Below, piece by piece: positions 32,358 to 40,793 of a DNA stretch of 48,930 nucleotides. Below the pieces are notes generated by a model. The model searched no databases. It was not told the DNA's origin and saw nothing but the letters and a program-made list of their open reading frames with translations. Each line of letters begins with the position of its first letter. Position 1 is the first letter of the stretch. Source of the stretch: an uncultured Bacteroidales bacterium (lineage in GTDB: Bacteria; Bacteroidota; Bacteroidia; Bacteroidales; Muribaculaceae); NCBI GenBank assembly GCA_902776955.1, contig CACYSG010000010.1, positions 1-48,930 of the forward strand. The letters run 5' to 3'. Both the position numbers and the translations under genes were made by a program.

Positions 32358-34268
32358 TCATTTCACGGTACGGTAAGTGTCGTCGTCAAGGTGCTCGACA
32401 AAGCCTTCGTCCACTAGGAACGAGAGCATGCTGATGACCTCGTCGCGTGGGAATGACAGGGTGCTGAGGAACTCCTCAAGGCGCCTGGGACGCAAGCCCG
32501 CCATGTAGAGAATGCCCTGCTGCACGTCCTCGGGCTGATGGTCGGCGCGTTTGCGACGGTCTATGCACAGGTCGCAGTGGCCACAATCATCGTCGGCCCG
32601 CTCGCCGAAGTATCCCAGCAGCATGCGCTCGCGGCAACCGTTGTCGCTGTAGGCATAGTTGATGATGGCCTCGATGCGGTCGGTCATGCGTTGGCGCAGG
32701 TCTTCATAGACGGCACGGGGAATGAGCACATGCTTGGGCTCCTCGCGGGATGTGGTATATATAATATAAGGTGTGCGTTTGCGGGGAACGTAATGGAGGA
32801 TGTGCATCCTGGTGAGCTCAAGCAGTGAATTATAGATGGTTTCCTGGTCAAGCCCCGTCCTGAAGGCGATCACATCCTCGTTGATGAAAACGTAGTCGGC
32901 AAACAGGCCGGTATATAACCTGAGGATGGCTTGCAGCACCTGGTCGGCACCGGGGGTAGTCGTGTCCAAGTCGTAAAGCTGTTCCTTCTTGGCCAGAATC
33001 ATCACGCGGGACTGGGTCTCGATTTCCTCGACGAACTCGATGTAGCCCGCCTGGGTGAGAATCTTCAAGGCGTTGTGGGTGGGCAACACCGGGAGGTCAA
33101 AAGTGCGGCAGAAGAGGTTGAAGTTGAAATCATACATGCGCTGGTAGCCCTCGCCAATGCTCACCTCGAGAAAATTACCCACTCGCTCATAGACGCTGCG
33201 GATGAAATCCTTGTCGGGGAACGCCTCGGTGACGTGGCGACGCAGGGTGCGCTGGTCGGTGTGCTTGACCAGCAGCACGGCATAGGAGCGCTTGCCGTCA
33301 CGGCCTGCCCTACCCGCTTCCTGGTAATACTCCTCAAGCGAATTCGGCACATCAACATGAACCACCAGCCGCACGTCGGGCTTGTCGATACCCATGCCGA
33401 AGGCGTTAGTGGCCACCATCACGCGGCACTCATCACTGGTCCACTTGTTCTGCTTGTCCTCCTTGTCCTCGACATAGAGTCCGGCATGATAATAATCGGC
33501 ATGTATGCCCGAGCGGTTGAGTTCATCGCTGATCTGCTTGGTGCGCTTGCGGGACCGCACATAGACTATCGCCGTTCCAGGAACCGAGCGCAGGATGTGA
33601 ATCAGCTCAGTGATTTTTTCCTCGGTAGGACGTACGACATAGGTCAAATTGTCTCGTGCAAAGCTCATCGACAGCACGTTGGGCGCCTTGAAGGCCAGAC
33701 ACCGCTGGATGTCCTCGACCACTACAGGCGTGGCTGTTGCCGTCAACGCCAACACAGGAACCGACGGAAAAAGCTTGCGCACTTTGACAATCTGCAGGAA
33801 TGAAGGGCGGAAATCGTATCCCCACTGCGAGATGCAGTGAGCCTCATCAACGACGATAAGGCTGACAGGCATCTGGCGCAACCGCTCCAGGAACGATTGC
33901 GATTGAAGACGCTCGGGAGAGACGTAGAGGAACTTGCAGTTGCCGTAGAGGCATTTCTCGTAGGTGCGATTCACCTCGGCACGCGTCAATCCAGCATAGA
34001 GGTAGGTCGCCTTGATGCCTAGGGAGCGCAGGCGGTCCACCTGGTCCTTCATCAGCGAAATGATGGGCGTGACAACAAGGGCCATCCCGTCGATCGCCAT
34101 TGTGGGAACCTGAAAAGTAATGGATTTGCCGCCGCCCGTGGGCATCAGCCCCAGCGTATCTCGTCCGTCAAGAACCGACTCGATGATATCCTGTTGCAGG
34201 GGCCTGAACGCGTCATACCCCCAATATTTCTTGAGGATATCAAGAATCGGCCTGCCCGGACTCGGCAT
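32358..34268 (-). CDS. recQ: RecQ family ATP-dependent DNA helicase
   Basis: A 636-aa superfamily 2 helicase that unwinds 3'-tailed DNA in recombination and fork repair. Walker A is PTGGGKS (43-49), the DEAH box is DEAHCISQWGYDFRPS (141-156), motif VI is in YYQEAGRAGRDGK, and the zinc-binding domain begins at C545 (CRERMLLGYFG...CGHCDLC). A winged-helix segment follows (ILYMAGLRPRRLEEFLSTLS). An HRDC domain is not evident. The start lies inside the end of recJ (29-base overlap), so the two are co-translated. RecJ and RecQ work together in RecF-pathway repair, which fits the pairing. Confidence 0.93.
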   Translation of the reverse strand: MPSPGRPILDILKKYWGYDAFRPLQQDIIESVLDGRDTLGLMPTGGGKSITFQVPTMAIDGMALVVTPIISLMKDQVDRLRSLGIKATYLYAGLTRAEVNRTYEKCLYGNCKFLYVSPERLQSQSFLERLRQMPVSLIVVDEAHCISQWGYDFRPSFLQIVKVRKLFPSVPVLALTATATPVVVEDIQRCLAFKAPNVLSMSFARDNLTYVVRPTEEKITELIHILRSVPGTAIVYVRSRKRTKQISDELNRSGIHADYYHAGLYVEDKEDKQNKWTSDECRVMVATNAFGMGIDKPDVRLVVHVDVPNSLEEYYQEAGRAGRDGKRSYAVLLVKHTDQRTLRRHVTEAFPDKDFIRSVYERVGNFLEVSIGEGYQRMYDFNFNLFCRTFDLPVLPTHNALKILTQAGYIEFVEEIETQSRVMILAKKEQLYDLDTTTPGADQVLQAILRLYTGLFADYVFINEDVIAFRTGLDQETIYNSLLELTRMHILHYVPRKRTPYIIYTTSREEPKHVLIPRAVYEDLRQRMTDRIEAIINYAYSDNGCRERMLLGYFGERADDDCGHCDLCIDRRKRADHQPEDVQQGILYMAGLRPRRLEEFLSTLSFPRDEVISMLSFLVDEGFVEHLDDDTYRTVK

Positions 34269-35997
34269 CGTCGTGCAGTTTTATCGCTTTGACCATGAGC
34301 TGTAACGTCGTGCTGGCACGATGACGGGTCTCCTCGATCGTGTAGCAGATGTCCACAGGCTTACCTGCCTTGAGCGCCTCGTTGAAGCCGGCCATACCAA
34401 ACGCGATGGCATTGTTCATCGTGTTGCCGTACTCGTCCTTGAGATCCAGCTTGATGTGCTCCATCTTTTTGCCGACGACCTTGCTGGTGCCCACGTCATA
34501 GACCTTGCGCGTCACAAACAACGGCTTGTTGTTGCCTGGCCCATAGGGGTTGAGCATGCGCAGGTAGCGCAAGAAAGCGCCGTTGATGTCGCTGAACTTG
34601 AGTTCGCAGTCGATATCCATGGCCGGAGTCACCTGTTCGTCCTGGATGTGCTCTTCGACATAGGCCGTGAGGCGACGACGGAATTCAGGTATATTTTCCT
34701 CCTTGATCGACAGACCGACCGCATTGGTGTGGCCACCGAAGGTCTCAAGCAGGTCGCGGCAGGACTTAATCGCCGTATAGACGTCAAATCCGCGTACCGA
34801 CCTCGACGAGCCGGTAGCGATGCCATCGGCATAATAGGTGAGCACTACCGACGGGCGGAAGTACAACTCGGCGAGTCGTGCGGCGACAATGCCGATGACT
34901 CCCTTGTGCCAGTTGCGGTCATAAATCACGATAGGTTTCTTGCCGTCAAGCACCTGGGCGTGGCTCTCAATGATCTCGTTGGCCTCGACAGTGACTTGGC
35001 TGTCCAGCTCCTTGCGGTTGCTGTTATACTGGTCGATGCGCTTGGAAATCTCCATCGCGCTCTGCATGTTGCGTGACACCAGCAGCTCTACCGACTCCTG
35101 GCCCGACTCCATGCGGCCCGACGCGTTGATGCGCGGCCCGATCTTAAAGATGATGTCGTTGATGGTGAGTTCGTGACGGTTCAAGCCGCAGGTACGGATA
35201 ATGCTTCGCAAGCCCACATTGGGATTGTTGTTCAAGCGCCGCAGCCCGTAGAACATCATCACGCGGTTCTCGCCCGTGAGCGGGACGATATCGGCGGCGA
35301 TGCTGACGGCCACCAGGTCAAGCAGCGCGTCAAGGTTATACATCGAACCGAGGCCGTTGCTCTTGGAGAACGCTTGCATGAACTTGAAGCCCACACCACA
35401 GCCCGACAGCCCCTTGTAGGGGTATGTGTCGTCAACGAGCTTGGGATTCAGGATTGCCGCCGCATCAGGCAGGACATCATCGGGGACATGGTGGTCACAC
35501 ACGATGAAGTCTATGCCCTTCTCCTTGGCATAGGCGATTTCGTCAACTGCCTTGATACCGCAGTCGAGCACTATGATCAGACTCACTCCGATAGACTCGG
35601 CGTAATCGATGCTCTGCAACGAAATTCCATACCCGTCGTCGTCTCGCGTCGGGATATAGTACACCAGATCGGAGTAAATGTTCAGAAGATACTTATACAC
35701 GAGCGCTACCGCCGTGGTGCCGTCCACGTCGTAGTCTCCATATACCATGATCTTCTCTTTTGCCCCTAACGCGTGATTCAATCTGGCCACTGCCTTGTCC
35801 ATGTTCTTCATCAAGAACGGATCGTGCAGTTGTTGGAGCGACGGGTAGAGGAAGTCGTGGACGGCATCCGCGTCTTTCAAGCCCCTGAGCACCAACAACC
35901 GAGCGATAGCGGGGCAGTTGGGGAACTGGGCCGCCAGCTGCTCCATGGCAATGCGTTCGTCGGATGTTAGAGGTAAGTAATTCCATTTACTTATCAT
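34240..35997 (-). CDS. recJ: Single-stranded-DNA-specific exonuclease RecJ
   Basis: A 585-aa DHH phosphoesterase that degrades 5'-ended single-stranded DNA. Catalytic metal-binding motifs are VYGDYDVDGTTAVAL (motif I), IVLDCGIK (motif II), CDHHVPDD (DHH, motif III) and GPRINASGRMES (motif IV). The DHHA1 domain has the GGHTNAVGLSI block, and the OB-fold C terminus reads KLDLKDEYGNTMNNAIAFG. It is the first gene of a two-gene operon with recQ. A consensus promoter lies 170 bases upstream. Length is normal. Confidence 0.95.
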   Translation of the reverse strand: MISKWNYLPLTSDERIAMEQLAAQFPNCPAIARLLVLRGLKDADAVHDFLYPSLQQLHDPFLMKNMDKAVARLNHALGAKEKIMVYGDYDVDGTTAVALVYKYLLNIYSDLVYYIPTRDDDGYGISLQSIDYAESIGVSLIIVLDCGIKAVDEIAYAKEKGIDFIVCDHHVPDDVLPDAAAILNPKLVDDTYPYKGLSGCGVGFKFMQAFSKSNGLGSMYNLDALLDLVAVSIAADIVPLTGENRVMMFYGLRRLNNNPNVGLRSIIRTCGLNRHELTINDIIFKIGPRINASGRMESGQESVELLVSRNMQSAMEISKRIDQYNSNRKELDSQVTVEANEIIESHAQVLDGKKPIVIYDRNWHKGVIGIVAARLAELYFRPSVVLTYYADGIATGSSRSVRGFDVYTAIKSCRDLLETFGGHTNAVGLSIKEENIPEFRRRLTAYVEEHIQDEQVTPAMDIDCELKFSDINGAFLRYLRMLNPYGPGNNKPLFVTRKVYDVGTSKVVGKKMEHIKLDLKDEYGNTMNNAIAFGMAGFNEALKAGKPVDICYTIEETRHRASTTLQLMVKAIKLHDDAESGQADS

Positions 35998-36429
35998 TTA
36001 TGTTAGTTTTTTTAATATGCAAAAACAGGGGCTCACTACCGCGGAGCAATGAGCTAGTGGAGAAATATATCTATAAGTCTGGTTGACAATCAATTGAAGC
36101 ACCGGTTTTCAAGAAGCCCCATCAACAGGATGCCACCGATCGCCTCTAGTCACCCATTTTACTGCCACAAAATTACTGCAAAATACACATTTTTACAATA
36201 CTATTCCTATCAAATTCATCAACTTTTAATCGTTATTAGCATTATTTAACAGGCGTCCTGCGATTTCCTGTGTCTCCGGGAAATAGAGCGCAGAGAACAA
36301 TATTTGTAAAGTATTAGTTTAATATAGATATGATAACTAGCTAATAGTTAATGAGTTCAATTTAATAATCAATTTTGAGCCATGTTTCAAGACGGAATTG
36401 AATGGAAATGGCTTCAGCGGGGAGATAGT
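35998..36429. other. Intergenic leader region of recJ
   Basis: No gene is visible. The minus-strand promoter at 36168-36198 leaves about 165 nt of untranslated leader before recJ, with a short inverted pair (GCTCA / TGAGC, 36031-36052). Nothing is recognised between 36200 and 36400. Confidence 0.5.
36168..36198 (-). promoter_or_regulatory. recJ-recQ promoter
   Basis: On the minus strand TTG (36196-36198), a 20-nt spacer and TAATTTTG (36168-36175), an exact consensus. It is the only consensus promoter found upstream of recJ. Confidence 0.7.
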
Positions 36430-36550
36430 GGCCCCCTTCGGGGCCCATAGAGAGGGGGCCTTACTCCCCAGGCCACACGAGGCCTGCGGCCTGTGCGCCC
36501 TGGGGTTGCCTCGATTCAAGGCCGCTGGCCTTGTCGTGGTCTTCGACCAC
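36430..36550. other. Cluster of four perfect short-loop hairpins
   Basis: Within 121 bp of GC-rich sequence are four hairpins. They are GGCCCC-CTTC-GGGGCC (36430-36445), the nested CCCCAGG...AGGCC-TGC-GGCCT...CCTGGGG (36466-36505), CAAGGCC-GCT-GGCCTTG (36517-36533) and GTGGTC-TTC-GACCAC (36536-36550). A 70-codon open frame crosses it, but its residues come from the palindromes and it is not a credible gene. Confidence 0.6.
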
Positions 36551-36644
36551 TATAGCCCTAACTTTTATCGGGTGAGCGGTGATAGCAGCTGCGTGGGACA
36601 AAAAAAATGACCGCCAATCGATTACTCGATCAGCGGCCATCGTT

Positions 36645-36719
36645 TGGAGGTCGCTAGCGGATTCGAACCGCTGTGCCCGGTTTTGCAGACCGATGACTAA
36701 ACCACTCATCCAAGCGACC
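36645..36719 (-). tRNA. tRNA-Cys (anticodon GCA)
   Basis: On the minus strand the acceptor stem is GGTCGCT/AGCGACC with discriminator T (U73, as expected for Cys) and an encoded CCA. The anticodon loop CTGCAAA gives GCA. The T-arm is AGCGG-TTCGAAT-CCGCT. Confidence 0.94.
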
Positions 36720-36747
36720 TTTCGTGATTAGCGGTGCAAAATTACTG

Positions 36748-36954
36748 CTATTTTTCGACCTGTGCAACTTTATCGGCACATTTTTTTGCAGAAATTTTAT
36801 CGCGCTTCTGGCAGACGTCCTGTAATTTGCAGCCTACACAGGCATTTAGCGTCGTTTTTTCGCCACGGCTCGTGGATGATATCATCCGCGCCACGGCAAT
36901 AATCGCAGCTATTACAATGATGGCAACAATGATATATTGAACCGTCTCACTCAT
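36748..36954 (-). CDS. Small Cys-rich membrane protein
   Basis: The protein has 68 aa from the second Met of MMSETV (ATG 36954, one codon inside the longest frame). One transmembrane helix (VQYIIVAIIVIAAIIAVARM) is followed by a short basic linker and a Cys cluster (CVGCKLQDVCQ, then KKC). It resembles in layout the FeoB-associated Cys-rich proteins, but no feo gene is near and the Cys spacing differs, so that is only a possibility. It lies 21 bases after topB's stop on the same strand. Function unknown. Confidence 0.6.
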   Translation of the reverse strand: MSETVQYIIVAIIVIAAIIAVARMISSTSRGEKTTLNACVGCKLQDVCQKRDKISAKKCADKVAQVEK

Positions 36955-36975
36955 CATTCATCTACTATTTGGATA

Positions 36976-39060
36976 CTATTTGGACGATTTGAATTTCTTT
37001 TTTACCATCGAAGACAACTTAGCCGGCGTTAAATCGGCCGGATATTCCTCAAACGACAGTATCGTGTGGCAACCGTTCCTGTATTCACTGCAGCCATAGG
37101 CGGTCTTGCCCTTGACCAGGTGACCCTTACCGCAAACGGGGCACGGAATCTCAACGATGCTCTTGATTCGCGGGGCCCGTTGCTTCTTGGGCTTGCCTTC
37201 TCCGCCCGTCGCCGGGGATTTTGGTTTTGACGGCTTACCCTGCTCAACAGCAATGCTGCCGCTACTGTTGTCACGCAACACATTGAGCACGATCTCCCCA
37301 ATCATTTTCTTGAGTTCGTCAATGAACTGGACTGGGCTATACTCTCCCCTCTCAATTTCGCGCAATTTTTTCTCCCACAGACCCGTGAGTGACGCACTCT
37401 TGAGCAATGGTTCATGTATGGTGTCAATGAGTTGGATTCCCGCCATGGTCGGGGCGAGACTCTTGCGCTCCTTGCGAATATAGCGACGCTTGAACAACGT
37501 CTCGATGATGGCGGCACGTGTCGATGGGCGGCCAATGCCGTTTTCCTTCATCGCGTCGCGCAGTTCCTCATCATCTACGGTCTTGCCGGCAGTCTCCATT
37601 GCGCGCAGCAGGGTTCCTTCGGTATAAGGTTTGGGAGGCTGAGTCGTTCGCTTGAGCACCGACGGCTCGTGAGGTCCGCTCTCCCCTTTCTCGAAGTGCG
37701 GCATCACGCCATTGTCCTCATCTTCAGCCTTTTCCTTGCTATCCTCGTCGTTAGCCTTATCACCCGGTTTGTTGTACAGGTCACGCCAGCCCGGCTTGAG
37801 GATTTCCTTGCCCGTAGCCTTGAAGCCATATTCGCCCACCTGGGCCAGCACTGTCGTCGTATTAAACTCGCAGTCAGGGTAAAACGCCGCGATAAAACGG
37901 ATCGCGATGAGGTGATAGACCCGTTTCTCGTCTTGTGTCATCGCCACGGTGGCGGGATTGACGTTGGTGGGGATGATCGCGTGGTGGTCGGTCACCTTGC
38001 TGTTGTCAAACACCTTCTTGCTCTTGGGCAACTTGCTCAGCGCCAGCACGGGAGCCGTCAGATTGGCATAAGGCGCCATAGCCTGCATGATGCCGGGTAT
38101 CTGCGGATAAATATCGTCGCTCAGGTAGGTGGTGTCCACGCGAGGATAGGTCGTCACCTTTTTCTCATAGAGCGACTGAATGGTGCGCAAGGCCTCGTCG
38201 GCCGACATGCCGAACTTCTTGTTACACTCCACCTGAAGGCTCGTCAAGTCGAACAGCCGCGGAGGAGTCTCACGCCCTTTCTTGGTCTCCACAGAGGTCA
38301 CCTCGAGGGGTAACTGCTTGATTTGCTCAACAATATCGGCAGCTTCTCCCTCGGTCTTGAAGCGGCCTCGTGTGCTGTTGAAGGTCACCCCGCGGTACTT
38401 GGTCTTGAGTTCCCAATAATTCTCGGGGACAAAGTTATCGATTTCGCGCTGGCGGGCAACAATCATGGCCAGTGTCGGCGTCTGCACACGGCCCACCGAC
38501 AGCACGTCTCGCGAGCGCGAATACTTTAATGTATATAGGCGGGTGGCGTTCATGCCGAGTACCCAGTCACCAATGGCGCGGGACAGCCCTGCGAAATAGA
38601 GGTTGTCAAAGTCTTTGGCGTCCCTTAGTTCTTGAAATCCCTTGCGGATGCTCTCGTCGGTCAACGACGAAATCCACAAGCGCTTGACCGGCTTGTCGCA
38701 TCCGGCTTTCTGGTAAACCCAGCGTTGAATGAGCTCGCCCTCCTGGCCGGCATCACCACAGTTGATCACCTCGTCTGCACCAGCGATGAGCGTCTTTATA
38801 ACATTAAACTGTCGCTTTATACCTTCATCGTCTTTTAGCTTAATACCAAAACGTTGCGGTATCATCGGTAATTGTCCGAGGCTCCACCATTTCCATTGGT
38901 CGGTATAGTCGTTTGGCTCTTTGAGCTCGCACAAATGCCCAAAAGTCCAGGTCACCTGATACCCATTGCCCTCGAAGTAGCCCTCGTGCCTGTCATTGGC
39001 ACCAAGCAGGCGGGCGATGTCGCGGGCGACACTGGGTTTCTCGGTAACGCAGAGCTTCAT
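36976..39060 (-). CDS. topB: DNA topoisomerase III
   Basis: A 694-aa type IA topoisomerase. The TOPRIM domain starts LCVTEKPSVARDIARLLG and includes the acidic stretch NCGDAGQEGELIQRWVY. The strand-cleaving Tyr is in TYPRVDTTYLSD (about residue 305). SVGRVQTPTLAMIVARQREI is the conserved gate region. The C terminus has a Cys-rich zinc-type finger (CPVCGKGHLVKGKTAYGC) as in TopB/TraE forms, after a basic linker. It relaxes and decatenates DNA, often acting with RecQ, whose gene lies nearby though not adjacent. Length is normal for chromosomal forms. Confidence 0.94.
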   Translation of the reverse strand: MKLCVTEKPSVARDIARLLGANDRHEGYFEGNGYQVTWTFGHLCELKEPNDYTDQWKWWSLGQLPMIPQRFGIKLKDDEGIKRQFNVIKTLIAGADEVINCGDAGQEGELIQRWVYQKAGCDKPVKRLWISSLTDESIRKGFQELRDAKDFDNLYFAGLSRAIGDWVLGMNATRLYTLKYSRSRDVLSVGRVQTPTLAMIVARQREIDNFVPENYWELKTKYRGVTFNSTRGRFKTEGEAADIVEQIKQLPLEVTSVETKKGRETPPRLFDLTSLQVECNKKFGMSADEALRTIQSLYEKKVTTYPRVDTTYLSDDIYPQIPGIMQAMAPYANLTAPVLALSKLPKSKKVFDNSKVTDHHAIIPTNVNPATVAMTQDEKRVYHLIAIRFIAAFYPDCEFNTTTVLAQVGEYGFKATGKEILKPGWRDLYNKPGDKANDEDSKEKAEDEDNGVMPHFEKGESGPHEPSVLKRTTQPPKPYTEGTLLRAMETAGKTVDDEELRDAMKENGIGRPSTRAAIIETLFKRRYIRKERKSLAPTMAGIQLIDTIHEPLLKSASLTGLWEKKLREIERGEYSPVQFIDELKKMIGEIVLNVLRDNSSGSIAVEQGKPSKPKSPATGGEGKPKKQRAPRIKSIVEIPCPVCGKGHLVKGKTAYGCSEYRNGCHTILSFEEYPADLTPAKLSSMVKKKFKSSK

Positions 39061-39139
39061 TTAGTTAGGAGTAAGAATTTAATAGTTAATAGTTTTTATA
39101 TTAATTGATTAAATTATTAATTTTAAAGTGATGGTTTAA

Positions 39140-39937
39140 TTATTCGCCGAGTTTTTGTGCCTTGGCTTCGTTCCAGAGTTCGTCCATCTCGGCAAGGGTG
39201 AGTTCGTTCACGTGACGGCCTTGCTCGTTGGCCTTCTGCTCGATGTAGTTGAAGCGGGCGATGAATTTGCGGTTAGTACGTTCCAGGGCATTATCGGGAC
39301 GCACGTTGTAGAGTCGCGCTGCATTGACCATCGAGAAGAACAGGTCGCCGAACTCTTTCTCGCGGTCCACCTCGCTACCCTTCTTCAACTCGGCCTCTAC
39401 CTCGCCTAATTCCTCACGCACCTTGTCCCAGACGTCCTCGCGCTGCTGCCAGTCAAATCCCACATTAGCGGCCTTTTCCTGCACACGCTCGGCCTTGATG
39501 AGCGACGGGAGGCTGCGCGGCACGCCGCTGAGCACCATCTTGTTACCGTCTTTCTCGCTCATCTTGAGCAGTTCCCAATTCTTCAGCACCTGAGCGGCGT
39601 TGTCGGCCTTCTCCTCGCCGAAGACGTGGGGATGACGGTAAATAAGCTTGTCGCACAGGGCATCGCACACGTCGGCGATGTCAAATTTGCCTTTCTCGTC
39701 ACCGATTTTGGCATAGAAGACGATATGTAACAGCACATCGCCCAGTTCCTTGCGTATCTTATCATCATCCTCGCCCATGATGGCATCGGCGAGTTCCATG
39801 GTTTCCTCGATGGTGTTAGGTCGCAAGCTCTCGTTGGTCTGTTTGCGGTCCCAGGGGCACTTCACACGCAGCTCGTCCAGGATGTCGAGCAGGCGTCCGA
39901 AGGCTTCCAGTTTCTTTTCTCTGCTATTGTTAGGCAT
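39140..39937 (-). CDS. mazG: Nucleoside triphosphate pyrophosphohydrolase
   Basis: The protein has 265 aa from ATG 39937 (MPNNSREKKLEAFGRLLDIL). A longer frame to 40012 crosses the -7 element and is rejected. It is an all-alpha NTP pyrophosphatase with the MazG signature CPWDRKQTNESLRPNTIEET and metal-binding KELGDVLLHIVFYAKI. A second MazG-like segment follows in the C-terminal half (EELGEVEAEL, EKEFGDLFFSMVNAARLY), as in the two-domain form. It hydrolyses (d)NTPs to NMP and PPi and so cleans the nucleotide pool. The -7 element is TAATTTTG at 39967-39974, minus strand. Confidence 0.94.
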   Translation of the reverse strand: MPNNSREKKLEAFGRLLDILDELRVKCPWDRKQTNESLRPNTIEETMELADAIMGEDDDKIRKELGDVLLHIVFYAKIGDEKGKFDIADVCDALCDKLIYRHPHVFGEEKADNAAQVLKNWELLKMSEKDGNKMVLSGVPRSLPSLIKAERVQEKAANVGFDWQQREDVWDKVREELGEVEAELKKGSEVDREKEFGDLFFSMVNAARLYNVRPDNALERTNRKFIARFNYIEQKANEQGRHVNELTLAEMDELWNEAKAQKLGE

Positions 39938-40005
39938 TACACGGTGATTTATATTGTTTGGATGTGCAAAATTACAAAAAAGATGTGTAAGTCGAGTGTA
40001 AAAAT

Positions 40006-40036
40006 TTGGCATTTCGCTCGTCTTTCAGTAATTTTG
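40006..40036 (+). promoter_or_regulatory. Promoter of the B3/B4 gene
   Basis: TTG at 40006-40008, a 20-nt spacer and TAATTTTG at 40029-40036, an exact consensus 27 bases before the ATG at 40064. Confidence 0.72.
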
Positions 40037-40063
40037 CACCGCAAAAGTAATGTGTAGATAGCA

Positions 40064-40726
40064 ATGATTGACATCAACATCGACCCGAGGATCCAGGAAG
40101 TGTGCCCCGAGTTGCACATCGGTATGATTCATGCTCACGTCGTCAACGGTCCGACCTGCGATGAACTGTGGGGCGAAATCGAGTGTGCAGCCGAGGAAAT
40201 CAAGCAACGCTATGAGCTGTTGGAAATCAACCAGCGGCCCGCCATTGCCGGCACCCGGCACCTGTACCGCACGCTGGGTAAGGATCCCAGCCGTTATCGT
40301 GTGGCGAGCGAGGCGCTGTGCCGCCGCCTCATCCGCGGATTGGGCATCTACCGGCTGACAACCCTCATCGATGTCGTCAACCTGGTGTCCATCAAGAGCG
40401 GATATGCCATCAGCGGACTTGACGCAGACCGTATCGTGGGCGACACGCTCACGCTGAGCGTCGGCACGTCAGACGACGAGTATCACGGCATCGGGCGCGG
40501 CCTGCTCAACATCGAGGGGATGCCCTGTTACCGCGATGCACAAGGGCCTATCGCCACGCCGACGAGTGACGAGGAACGCACCAAGTTCACCGAAGATACT
40601 GTCAATGTGCAGATTAACATCAACGCCTTCTCTCCCGAGATGCCGATCAATGAAGCTGTCGACTGGATGGTGGAGCTATTGAAAAAGTACGCTCACGCCA
40701 GTGAAGTGGAAACGAGAATCGTATGA
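40064..40726 (+). CDS. B3/B4 tRNA-binding domain protein
   Basis: This 220-aa protein is a free-standing B3/B4 domain, the tRNA-editing module of phenylalanyl-tRNA synthetase beta. The blocks AGTRHLYRTLGKDPSRYRVASEAL-CRR, YRLTTLIDVVNLVSIKSGYAISGLDAD and GRGLLNIEGMPCYRDAQGPIATPTSD are those of stand-alone B3/4 proteins, thought to hydrolyse mischarged tRNA or act as small-molecule binders. The protein is cytoplasmic with no signal peptide. It is separated from the YciO/Sua5-like gene by a heptamer repeat tract. Confidence 0.88.
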   Translation: MIDINIDPRIQEVCPELHIGMIHAHVVNGPTCDELWGEIECAAEEIKQRYELLEINQRPAIAGTRHLYRTLGKDPSRYRVASEALCRRLIRGLGIYRLTTLIDVVNLVSIKSGYAISGLDADRIVGDTLTLSVGTSDDEYHGIGRGLLNIEGMPCYRDAQGPIATPTSDEERTKFTEDTVNVQININAFSPEMPINEAVDWMVELLKKYAHASEVETRIV

Positions 40727-40730
40727 TACG

Positions 40731-40767
40731 AGTTTAGAGTTTAGAGTTTAGAGTTTAGAGAGTTTAG
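40731..40767. repeat. Heptamer minisatellite (AGTTTAG), about 5 units
   Basis: Four perfect 7-bp units AGTTTAG (40731-40758) are followed by AG and one more unit (40761-40767). In another phase the unit is TAGAGTT, so it has the same TAGAnnT form as the tract at 10631-10700. It lies between two genes, 5 bases after the first one's stop. Confidence 0.85.
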
Positions 40768-40793
40768 AGGGTTAAGTATAGATATATTTAGCA

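Noticed and set aside
36398-36610. 70-codon open frame over the hairpin cluster
   Set aside because: Its residues derive from the palindromes, it has no start signal and it does not look like a protein.
39938-40012. Longer start for mazG
   Set aside because: It crosses the TAATTTTG element at 39967-39974 and adds a non-family N terminus.
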